In this document: positions 1 through 6,373 of the stretch, piece after piece
Layout: each line of letters starts with the position of its first letter
Position numbering within the stretch: position 1 is the stretch's first letter
Assembly: GCA_900549655.1 (NCBI GenBank)
Contig: UROZ01000064.1
Span: 1-10,662, forward strand
Length of the DNA: 10,662 nucleotides
Reading direction: 5' to 3'
From: an uncultured Collinsella sp.
GTDB lineage: Bacteria > Actinomycetota > Coriobacteriia > Coriobacteriales > Coriobacteriaceae
Notes under the pieces: model-generated
What the model saw: only the letters and a program-made list of their open reading frames with translations
The model's database searches: none
What the model was told of the DNA's origin: nothing
Translations under genes and position numbers: made by a program

Positions 1-28
1 GCCCCGAGTTCCTTGTGGAGCTCGGGGC
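1..28 (-). terminator. Hairpin terminator at the window edge, downstream of the COG2509-type gene
   Basis: Positions 1-12 and 17-28 form a 12-bp stem around a TTGT loop. The outer eight pairs (GCCCCGAG/CTCGGGGC) are perfect. Position 9/20 is a G-U wobble if read on the plus strand and an A-C mismatch if read on the minus strand. It lies about 30 bases after the minus-strand stop codon at 59. A minus-strand U tract would fall outside the window, and the plus-strand tail (CTGTGTCGTT) is only weakly T-rich. It may serve converging genes on both sides. Confidence 0.6.
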
Positions 29-58
29 CTGTGTCGTTCGGACGTGAGAGTTCGTGCA

Positions 59-1699
59 CTAAAGGTCTGCTATCAGCGCCTCAGCGCAACGGACGCCGTC
101 GGTGGCGGCACTCATGATGCCGCCGGCATATCCGGCACCCTCGCCGCAAGGGTAAAGGCCCGGAGTCGACGTGGCGTGGCATGTTCGATCGCGGGTGACG
201 GTGACCGGGGAGCTCGAACGCGTCTCCACGCCAGTGAGGACCGCATCGGGGCGGTCATAGCCACGCAGTTTCTTACCGAGCAGGGGGATTCCCAAACGAA
301 GCGATTCGACGATATGCCGCGGGAGGGCATCGTCGATCGCCGTCCAGGTCACGCCAAGCGGATAGGTTGGTTTTACCTTTCCGGGTGCCGTGCTGGCGCG
401 TCCCTCAAGGAAATCTCCGACGAGCTGTGCCGGCGCGTTCCAGTTGGAGCCACCCAGGCGATAGGCGGCTCGCTCGCAGGCGCGCTGGAGCTCAATGCCT
501 GCGAGCGGATCATCGCCGGGAAGGTCGTCAGGTGTGACGTTGACGAGTAGGGCGGCATTCGCGTTGCGCCCGCCGCGGGCATTGAGGCTGGCACCGTTGA
601 CGCACAGATGGCCCTGCTCGGAAGAAGCCGCGACAACCTGTCCGCCGGGGCACATACAAAACGAGAATACGCTGCGGCCGTTGGGGAGATGGGCGACAAG
701 CTTGTAGGGGGCTGCTCCGAGTGCCGGGTGCCCCGCCGAAGGGCCATATTGGGCGCGGTCGATGTCGCGCTGTGGATGCTCGATGCGCACACCCATGGCA
801 AAGGTCTTTTGCGCGAGGGCAACATTATGTTCTTTGAGAAGCTCGAATACGTCGCGGGCGGAATGGCCGCAGGCGAGAATGAGGTGCTTTGTGGCGATTG
901 TCTCGCTTGTGGTTTCTTGGGGCGGTTGGACATCGACGCCGGTGATGGCGCCAGATCCATCGGTTCGAATATTGACGAGCTTTGTTCGATAGCGGACGGT
1001 TCCACCGAGCTGCTCGATGCGTTGAGAAATGTTGGTGACGACGGTGGGGAGGATGTCAGAGCCAATGTGCGGCTTGGCGTCCCACAGGATGTCGCGAGGT
1101 GAGCCAGCTTCGACGAAGGTCTCAAGAATCAGTCGATGGGCAGGATTCTTGGTTCCCGTGTTGAGCTTGCCGTCCGAGAAGGTCCCTGCGCCGCCCAGGC
1201 CAAATTGGATATTGCTTTCGGGGTCGAGGATACGCTCCTTAAGAAAGAGATCAATCGCTTCCGAGCGGCGAAGTGCGGGGTCGCCGCGCTCGATGAGCAG
1301 GGGTTTAAGGCCCGCTTCGGCAAGGGTCAGGGCGGCGAAGAGACCGGCGCAACCGGCGCCGACAACGACGGGACGCTCCTTGGGTGCATTCGGGACAGGG
1401 TTGGGGAATGAAGGCGCCTCGCCGTCTACCATGCGGATGCGCGAGCGGTCGCGCTCGGCGACGCGGTCGACCACCTCCTGCTCGAGTCGGGAGCTTGTCA
1501 GTTCAACTCGAAAGCTCAAAATAAAATGGACATCTCGCTTTTTACGGGCGTCGATTGACTTGCGATGGAGCTCAATGGCTTTAATCTGGGAATCCTCGCA
1601 TCGCAGGGCTCGTTTGACGGCGCGTCTACCAATAGCAAGGCAGGCGGTTTCGTCGCCGGCCTCATCGAGTGACGCGTGGACTTGGGTGATTTCGATCAT
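59..1699 (-). CDS. FAD-dependent dehydrogenase, COG2509-type NAD(P)/FAD oxidoreductase (546 aa)
   Basis: This is a predicted cytosolic flavoprotein of the uncharacterised COG2509 type; its substrate is unknown. The first 90 or so residues form the small N-terminal domain of this family, with the K-S-I-D-A-R-K-K signature at 47-54. The dinucleotide-binding motif GAGCAG is at 114-119. A conserved Gly-rich GGAGTFSDGKLNTG segment is at 169-182, FSFCMCPGG at 345-353, the ETRSSSP segment at 492-498, and the C-terminal FAD motif GLYPCGEGAGYAGGIM at 514-529. The length is normal for the family. The reading frame stays open 57 codons further upstream, but the ATG at 1699 has a strong AAGGAG Shine-Dalgarno 7 bases away, and the upstream extension would overlap the preceding gene. 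It is the last gene of a probable Mrp/BaiN-like/COG2509 operon and follows a hairpin that may attenuate it. Family membership is sure; function is not. Confidence 0.93.
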   Translation of the reverse strand: MIEITQVHASLDEAGDETACLAIGRRAVKRALRCEDSQIKAIELHRKSIDARKKRDVHFILSFRVELTSSRLEQEVVDRVAERDRSRIRMVDGEAPSFPNPVPNAPKERPVVVGAGCAGLFAALTLAEAGLKPLLIERGDPALRRSEAIDLFLKERILDPESNIQFGLGGAGTFSDGKLNTGTKNPAHRLILETFVEAGSPRDILWDAKPHIGSDILPTVVTNISQRIEQLGGTVRYRTKLVNIRTDGSGAITGVDVQPPQETTSETIATKHLILACGHSARDVFELLKEHNVALAQKTFAMGVRIEHPQRDIDRAQYGPSAGHPALGAAPYKLVAHLPNGRSVFSFCMCPGGQVVAASSEQGHLCVNGASLNARGGRNANAALLVNVTPDDLPGDDPLAGIELQRACERAAYRLGGSNWNAPAQLVGDFLEGRASTAPGKVKPTYPLGVTWTAIDDALPRHIVESLRLGIPLLGKKLRGYDRPDAVLTGVETRSSSPVTVTRDRTCHATSTPGLYPCGEGAGYAGGIMSAATDGVRCAEALIADL

Positions 1700-1716
1700 C
1701 GAGGTCTCCTTAGATG

Positions 1717-1750
1717 CAAGAAAGAGGCCGCCCGGTGTTCCAGACGGCCC
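1717..1750 (-). terminator. Intrinsic terminator or attenuator between the two flavoprotein genes
   Basis: In minus-strand RNA, 1749-1740 pairs with 1735-1726 to give a 10-bp GC-rich stem with two G-U wobbles and a four-base AACA loop, followed directly by UCUUUCUU. Read on the plus strand the two wobbles become C-A mismatches and there is no adjacent T tract, so the element is oriented with the minus-strand genes. The U tail ends about 7 bases before the Shine-Dalgarno of the next gene. No promoter fits in between, so the downstream gene depends on read-through or on a promoter inside the preceding gene. Confidence 0.7.
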
Positions 1751-1778
1751 GAATGCGTTTTGATTATAGACTGCGCGG

Positions 1779-3050
1779 CTATAGGCTGCTTGCAGCGCGA
1801 ATACCCGAGATCCAAGCCCACGCAAGGTTGAAGCCGCCGCAATCGGCATCGATGTCGAGTGCCTCGCCACAGATGTAAAGTGGGGCGCCTGCCGCGTTGC
1901 TCACGCAGAGGTTGGGAGCTGAGACGCTCTCGATGGGCACGCCGCCGCGCGTGACCTGGGCCGAACGCTCCTCTGTCGTTCCCTCGACGAGCAGCTTAAA
2001 GTGCTTGAGGATTGAGACCAGATGGATGACGTCGTACGACCCGGGGTGGCACTGTTCGAATGCGGTGCAGACAACGTGAGAGAACTGCGGGGCGAGCATG
2101 CCGTCGAGCCAGCGGGGGTCGCGGGGTGAAAAGCCGCCGAGCAACTCAACTCGCTGGTTGAGCATATCGAGCAACTCGTCTTTGGAGAGGTCGGGGAAAA
2201 CGTCGAGCAGAATCGTGTCTCCGCGCTGGACGCGACGGGAGAGGTTAAAGGCGGCAACGCCCGAGATGCCAAAGGTTCGGAAGAGCACTTCGCCGTCTTC
2301 GCGCCAGAGCTCCTCGTGATTGCGGGTGAGCGTCAAACGGGCGCGGACGCGCAGGCCATCCAGCGTCTTGAGCGCAGTCTGGTCGCCGAAGACCGATGCC
2401 GACACAGGGCAGAGGACGGGATGCTGCGGTGTGAGGGAAAGATTGAACGTCTTCGCGATGTCGGCGGGGCTGCCGCCCGTAGCGATAATTACGGCCTTTG
2501 CCTGCAGCGTCTCGATCTTGCGAGGGGTGTCGGCAAGCGCCTTCCGAAGCGAGCGGACCTCCGTTTTTCGGTCGTCTTGCTTTTTCGCCTTGAGTGCTCG
2601 CGCGGGACGGTCTATTTGGAGCGCCCAGCCCTCGGGCGCTTTGAATGCCGAGGCAACGTTTGCTCCACAGATCAAGGTGATACCCAGGTGATTGCAAGCG
2701 TTGAGAAGTGCATCGCGCACCGATTCGGCACGAAGGGAGCGCGGATACAGCCGGCCCTCCTCGGAGGTCGTCATGATGCCCAGCGAGGAGAAGAAACTGC
2801 CGAGATCTTGCTCGGGCTGGGGACCCATGACGGATTCGACGAATGCGGGGCGGTTGTACCGCTGGAAATCAATTGATTCGTTGGAAAGGTTGCAGCGGCC
2901 GTTGCCGGTCGCAAGGAGTTTAAGGCCGCAGGCAACATCGCGCTCAACGATGCAGACGCTTTTGCCTGCGCGTGCGGCCGTAATGGCGGCGGCGAGACCC
3001 GAGGCCCCGCCGCCGATTACCAAGACGTCATAGGAGGCGTTTGTGTTCAC
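1779..3050 (-). CDS. BaiN/HI0933 (YhiN)-family NAD(P)/FAD-dependent oxidoreductase (423 aa)
   Basis: This is a flavoprotein of the HI0933/YhiN family, which includes the clostridial BaiN proteins linked to bile-acid reduction. Its own substrate cannot be told from sequence. The N-terminal Rossmann motif GGGASG is at 13-18, the family signature KLLATGNGRCNLSN at 44-57, a second nucleotide-contact ATGG at 190-193, and the C-terminal FAD motif with CGEALDIDADCGGFN at 394-408. Between about 148 and 182 there is a Lys/Arg-rich segment that looks longer than in YhiN as I remember it. The start is a GTG placed immediately after the TAA of the Mrp gene, with no bases between them. The GAGG five bases before it lies inside the end of the Mrp gene. 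This arrangement indicates translational coupling. There is no in-frame ATG that would give a better start. The fold is sure; the reaction is unknown. Confidence 0.92.
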   Translation of the reverse strand: MNTNASYDVLVIGGGASGLAAAITAARAGKSVCIVERDVACGLKLLATGNGRCNLSNESIDFQRYNRPAFVESVMGPQPEQDLGSFFSSLGIMTTSEEGRLYPRSLRAESVRDALLNACNHLGITLICGANVASAFKAPEGWALQIDRPARALKAKKQDDRKTEVRSLRKALADTPRKIETLQAKAVIIATGGSPADIAKTFNLSLTPQHPVLCPVSASVFGDQTALKTLDGLRVRARLTLTRNHEELWREDGEVLFRTFGISGVAAFNLSRRVQRGDTILLDVFPDLSKDELLDMLNQRVELLGGFSPRDPRWLDGMLAPQFSHVVCTAFEQCHPGSYDVIHLVSILKHFKLLVEGTTEERSAQVTRGGVPIESVSAPNLCVSNAAGAPLYICGEALDIDADCGGFNLAWAWISGIRAASSL

Positions 3051-3881
3051 TTAGGCCTCGGCGGTCTCGTGCGGGGCAATGGCCTCGACGGCGGAGACGG
3101 CCTGGGGCAGCATACCGTCGGGCAATGCGGTCTCAACCTCGCCCTTATCGCAAGCCTCGGCGAGTGCCGGATTGATGGGAAGCTGCCCTAGGATCTCGAG
3201 GTTGTAACGCTCGGCGACCTCGGGGAGCTTGCTCTTGCCAAAGACCTCGATCTTCTTGCCGCAATCGGGGCACTCGATATAGCTCATGTTTTCGACGATT
3301 CCCAGAATGGGGACGTTCATCTTCTCGGCCATGTTGACCGCCTTGGCGACGATCATCGAGACCAGATCCTGCGGGCTCGTGACGATGACGATGCCATCGA
3401 CGGGCAGCGACTGGAAGACGGTGAGGGCGACGTCGCCCGTTCCCGGAGGCATGTCGACCATCAGGTAGTCGATGGGGCCCCATGAGGTTTCGCTCCAGAA
3501 CTGCCTGATGGCACCCGCGATAACCGGACCGCGCCAGAGGACGGGGTCGGTTTCGTTTTGGAGCAGCAGGTTAGAGCTCATAATCTTGACGCCGTGCTCG
3601 GAGATTTCGGGCAGCATAAGGTTGCCGAGGGCGTGGACGTGACGTCCGCTCATGCCGAACATCTTAGGGATAGAGGGGCCGGTAATATCGGCATCGAGGA
3701 CGCCGACCTTGTGACCGTGGCGGGAAAGCTCCGTGGCGATGGCGCCGGTGACGAATGACTTGCCGACGCCGCCCTTACCGGAAAGCACGGCAATAACGCG
3801 CTTGACCTCGGACAGCGTATTCTCCTCAAATTGCGACGGCGACGTTTGTCCGCCGGCTGCCTGTGCGTGCTCGCAACCCAT
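3051..3881 (-). CDS. mrp: Mrp/NBP35-family P-loop ATPase, Fe-S cluster carrier (276 aa)
   Basis: This is a cytosolic ATPase of the Mrp/NBP35/ApbC group, which binds and delivers Fe-S clusters to target proteins. Visible motifs are the deviant Walker A GKGGVGKS at 35-42, DADITGPS at 63-70, Walker B and switch DMPPGTGD at 143-150, and the cluster-binding C-x2-C (CPDC) at 204-207. It lacks the N-terminal MIP18/DUF59 domain that many bacterial Mrp proteins carry. Its short N-terminus has a single Cys (MGCEH) rather than the full four-Cys NBP35 ferredoxin motif. The ATG at 3881 is preceded by AAAGGAGT with good spacing. A further upstream in-frame ATG at 3938 is rejected because it overlaps the -10 element of the promoter. 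The gene is first in a cluster with two flavoproteins, and its TAA abuts the next start codon. Confidence 0.95.
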   Translation of the reverse strand: MGCEHAQAAGGQTSPSQFEENTLSEVKRVIAVLSGKGGVGKSFVTGAIATELSRHGHKVGVLDADITGPSIPKMFGMSGRHVHALGNLMLPEISEHGVKIMSSNLLLQNETDPVLWRGPVIAGAIRQFWSETSWGPIDYLMVDMPPGTGDVALTVFQSLPVDGIVIVTSPQDLVSMIVAKAVNMAEKMNVPILGIVENMSYIECPDCGKKIEVFGKSKLPEVAERYNLEILGQLPINPALAEACDKGEVETALPDGMLPQAVSAVEAIAPHETAEA

Positions 3882-3903
3882 GTTTGACTCCTTTGTATAT
3901 GTT

Positions 3904-3917
3904 GGGGCCGGAGCCCC
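3904..3917 (-). other. Small GC hairpin in the mrp leader
   Basis: GGGGC/GCCCC arms (3917-3913 and 3908-3904 on the minus strand) close a UCCG tetraloop in the predicted 5' leader, about 22 bases before the start codon. There is no U tract, so it is not a terminator. It may only stabilise the leader. Confidence 0.4.
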
Positions 3918-3936
3918 GTGATGTGACACGAGCGTC

Positions 3937-3966
3937 ATTGTACCCTCGTTTGCGAGCGGGAGTCAT
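3937..3966 (-). promoter_or_regulatory. Probable sigma-70-type promoter of mrp
   Basis: Read on the minus strand, ATGACT (3966-3961, four of six matches to TTGACA) is followed after 18 bases by TACAAT (3942-3937, five of six matches to TATAAT). Transcription would begin near 3930, giving a leader of about 50 bases before the ATG at 3881. It lies between the preceding gene's stop and mrp, as expected for an independent transcript. Confidence 0.65.
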
Positions 3967-3977
3967 TTGCGATGCAT

Positions 3978-4012
3978 TTGGGCCGAGCGTGCTTGCAATA
4001 CGATGGGCCCAA
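3978..4012 (-). terminator. Weak hairpin after the LTA-synthase-family gene
   Basis: TTGGGCC (3978-3984) and GGCCCAA (4006-4012) are perfect 7-bp inverted arms with a 21-base loop, 15 bases after the minus-strand stop codon at 4027. No U tract follows on either strand, so termination here would be inefficient or factor-dependent. Confidence 0.35.
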
Positions 4013-4026
4013 GCGAATGGGCGGGC

Positions 4027-6180
4027 TTACTGAACTTTGCTGGCGAACTCGAGGTATTGCATGCGCTGCAGCTTGTCGATCGTCGAGGTGTATGGGCTGT
4101 CTTCAGATTCCAAGTTGTAGCGCAGCCCGTCGGCACCGAGATAGCCGGCGACATTGATGGTGGGCACATCTGACCTTGTTGCAAGCAGGGCCTTTTGATA
4201 GTCGGTGAGCGGGGCGCCGATCTTATTAAGGGTAATGGCTGCAATCTCGTTTGCCCCGACGGTGTCGTAGACGTTGAGCTCGGTATTGCCGGCGATTTCA
4301 TAGTTAGCCCAGACGAAATAGGTTGACTGATAGACACGGAAAGCGTGGCTTGCCGTATCTTCCTGAGGGTACAGCTCGTCGTTGAGAGTCGTTGCGGCGC
4401 TCGGCTGATGGTCGCCAAAAAAGACAAGAACAACCGGTCTGCCGATATTGCGGAGCTCGTTGATAAAGTACTCGAGGTCCCGGTCGGATGCGTTGATGCA
4501 GGTAAGATAGGTGTTGAGCGCGCTATTGGCGCCCTCGCTGGCTTCCTCGACCCAATAGTTTGTCAGCTCTTCGGCGGGAACGGTGCCATAGTCGTAGCCG
4601 CCGTGATTTTGCATCGTGACGTCAAAGATGAACTGCGGCGCTTCGTCGGTTCTAAGCAGGTCGAGTATCTTGTCGTAGGTGGCGTAGTCGCATACGCCGG
4701 CATGGTAACAGGGCGCACCTTCGAAATCGCCGATTGAAAGAAAGTCTCCAAAGCCCAGCTGCTGATAGATCTTATCTCGATGGTAGTTGACGGGGTTTTG
4801 CGGGTGCATAGCGGTAGCGGTATACCCAAGCTCTTTAAGGTCCTTTGCCAGGCTGTTGACGCCATTCATCTGATACAGCTGATAGGGGATCTTGCCTAAT
4901 CCGACAAAGGCCGTTGTCGCTCCGGTCAAAAATTCGAATTCGGAGTTTGCCGTTCCGCCACCGGTGACCGAAGCGAGCATGGTGCCGCGAACAAGTGTGT
5001 CGGGAAGCGAGTTGTAGAATGCGGGGCCGGTGTACCCGGCCGCCTGGAGCTGCTCAAAGCACGAAAGGTCGCTAAAACTCTCGTTCATGACGGCAACAAT
5101 CGTCGGCTTGATTTCATTGAACTGGGCAACGGCAGCCGCGCGCTGCTCGCTCGAGCCATACGTGTTGTCGTAGGCGGCGGCGAGCTCCTGCTCGATGCTC
5201 TGCGCCTCATCGGGCGCATAGCCTTCGGGCTTCTCAATGGGCAACTCGTTGACCATTTCGGTGAACGAAGTGATAAAACCCTGAGACGTATATGTGGTGA
5301 TGGGCTGCCAACGGTCAAATCCAAAATCCAGCGCCTGCTCCAAGTCGATGCTGGAAAAGCCTGAGAGCCCCACAACGGTCACTAGCAGAAAAGCGCAGAG
5401 GTTAGCGGCGATTGCGGGGAAGACATGGGTGGGCGTACGGAGCTTTCGCGGTCGGATAAGCGAAAGAAGCCCCAGGGAAATCTCCAGCAGGGCGAGAGAG
5501 GTTACGATTCCGGCGGTAAAGGTAAACTCGTATCCCTCGCTCACTTCCATTGCGGTGCCAAGGGCCAAGATATCGCTTGGCAGGATGGCTTCGCCTTTAA
5601 ACGTTATGACGAAGTGCTCGGCAATGCCAAGGATGCAACAGGCGACGGGCACGAGGGCCATGACGCCTCCATGACGCTGTCCCAGCAAATAAAGGGAGAG
5701 CAGAACCGTCGCGAGCAGCCCGACGGAAAACCCGAATGAGTTGGCGGGAATGCGATAGAACGTTTCGTTACAGGCAATTTCGAGTGAAACGAACGAGAGC
5801 GCTGAAACAGCGGCGATGACAAGGATGTCACGGCAAATACAGGCAACCGTTCCCGTCGCAAGATCGGTTTGGTCGATAAGTCCCGAAACCAAGGGTTCGA
5901 CAAGAAGTATGACGGCGGCAGCACCGAGCGCCGAATAAGAAAGGACCCATAGGGAACTGTCCTCATTTACGAGCAATTGATTCGTAATCCATGCAGCTAC
6001 CACGCCGAGCGGGATGAGGAGCGTCGCGCACCAAAAGACGCGGGCAATGGGCGGCTTTTCATTGTGTTTGATTGAAAAATACACGCGCACGACGACGGTG
6101 GCCACGATAAGGACGGCGATGAATATGGGCAGATTGGCCATGTCGCTCGAAGTGATTTCAAGGGGGATATCTTCGGTCAT
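4027..6180 (-). CDS. LTA synthase family protein, sulfatase-fold phosphoglycerol transferase (717 aa)
   Basis: This is a membrane-anchored enzyme with an extracellular alkaline-phosphatase/sulfatase fold. Relatives transfer glycerol phosphate from phosphatidylglycerol to build lipoteichoic acid or to decorate glycans. Hydrophobic segments at about 17-36, 47-68, 79-101, 115-135, 148-167, 172-191, 222-243 and 252-273 suggest eight transmembrane helices, against five in LtaS. The catalytic part starts near 355. It has NESF at 366-369 (metal-binding Glu 367), GGGT-ANSEFE with likely nucleophile Thr 410, MQNHGGY at 523-529, and FFGDHQP with metal-binding Asp 590 and His 591. All key residues appear intact. 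The ATG at 6180 is chosen because GAGGA lies six bases upstream; the longer frame to 6255 has no such support and adds a non-membrane leader. The gene is divergent from uvrA. The exact acceptor (teichoic acid or other surface glycan) is unknown. Confidence 0.9.
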   Translation of the reverse strand: MTEDIPLEITSSDMANLPIFIAVLIVATVVVRVYFSIKHNEKPPIARVFWCATLLIPLGVVAAWITNQLLVNEDSSLWVLSYSALGAAAVILLVEPLVSGLIDQTDLATGTVACICRDILVIAAVSALSFVSLEIACNETFYRIPANSFGFSVGLLATVLLSLYLLGQRHGGVMALVPVACCILGIAEHFVITFKGEAILPSDILALGTAMEVSEGYEFTFTAGIVTSLALLEISLGLLSLIRPRKLRTPTHVFPAIAANLCAFLLVTVVGLSGFSSIDLEQALDFGFDRWQPITTYTSQGFITSFTEMVNELPIEKPEGYAPDEAQSIEQELAAAYDNTYGSSEQRAAAVAQFNEIKPTIVAVMNESFSDLSCFEQLQAAGYTGPAFYNSLPDTLVRGTMLASVTGGGTANSEFEFLTGATTAFVGLGKIPYQLYQMNGVNSLAKDLKELGYTATAMHPQNPVNYHRDKIYQQLGFGDFLSIGDFEGAPCYHAGVCDYATYDKILDLLRTDEAPQFIFDVTMQNHGGYDYGTVPAEELTNYWVEEASEGANSALNTYLTCINASDRDLEYFINELRNIGRPVVLVFFGDHQPSAATTLNDELYPQEDTASHAFRVYQSTYFVWANYEIAGNTELNVYDTVGANEIAAITLNKIGAPLTDYQKALLATRSDVPTINVAGYLGADGLRYNLESEDSPYTSTIDKLQRMQYLEFASKVQ

Positions 6181-6192
6181 GGACGTTCCTCT

Positions 6193-6230
6193 GTTACAGC
6201 AAACTAAGTTCAGTATTAGATTACTGTAAC
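6193..6230. promoter_or_regulatory. Inverted repeat GTTACAG-N24-CTGTAAC, possible operator
   Basis: Perfect 7-base arms at 6193-6199 and 6224-6230 lie just upstream of the LTA-synthase-family start codon (13 bases from it). Each arm is also part of its own small odd-length palindrome (CTGT-T-ACAG at 6191-6199 and TTAC-T-GTAA at 6221-6229), so the region may hold two related binding sites. An 18-base-spaced GTTACA/TAGATT pair on the plus strand is a weak promoter possibility. I could not identify a convincing promoter for the minus-strand gene. Confidence 0.4.
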
Positions 6231-6298
6231 CTCTCCACGGTATTTCGAGAAACAAAGCACCCGATACGCAAAGCTAAAGGTCTGCGAATCTTGTATTA

Positions 6299-6312
6299 CG
6301 AACATCTGTGCG
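6299..6312 (+). promoter_or_regulatory. LexA-binding SOS box of uvrA
   Basis: CGAACATCTGTGCG matches the Gram-positive SOS consensus CGAACATATGTTCG at 12 of 14 positions; the left half-site GAAC is perfect and the right half is GTGC instead of GTTC. It lies 61 bases before the uvrA start codon, in the position expected for a repressor site overlapping the promoter. A weak -10-like TAAACT is at 6325-6330, which would place the box over the -35 region. uvrA is a classical LexA target in Bacillus. Confidence 0.7.
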
Positions 6313-6373
6313 CGTCGAGTGCGCTAAACTCATCGTCAGTGTGATTTGAAGTTGTAGGAGGCAAGGAGCTTCC

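Noticed and set aside
608..1102. Plus-strand open frames inside the two flavoprotein genes (for example 164 aa at 608-1102 and 186 aa at 2316-2876)
   Set aside because: They are antisense shadows without ribosome binding sites or recognisable domains.
1700..1870. 57-codon upstream extension of the COG2509-type gene
   Set aside because: It would overlap the end of the preceding gene and run through the terminator hairpin, while the internal ATG at 1699 has a strong ribosome binding site and starts where the family domain starts.
3882..3938. 19-codon upstream extension of mrp
   Set aside because: Its ATG overlaps the predicted -10 element, so it would not be transcribed from that promoter; the ATG at 3881 has AAAGGAG.
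6194..6222. Plus-strand promoter GTTACA/TAGATT for uvrA
   Set aside because: The match is weak (four of six for each box) and it is far from the uvrA start. The site is better described as part of the inverted repeat.
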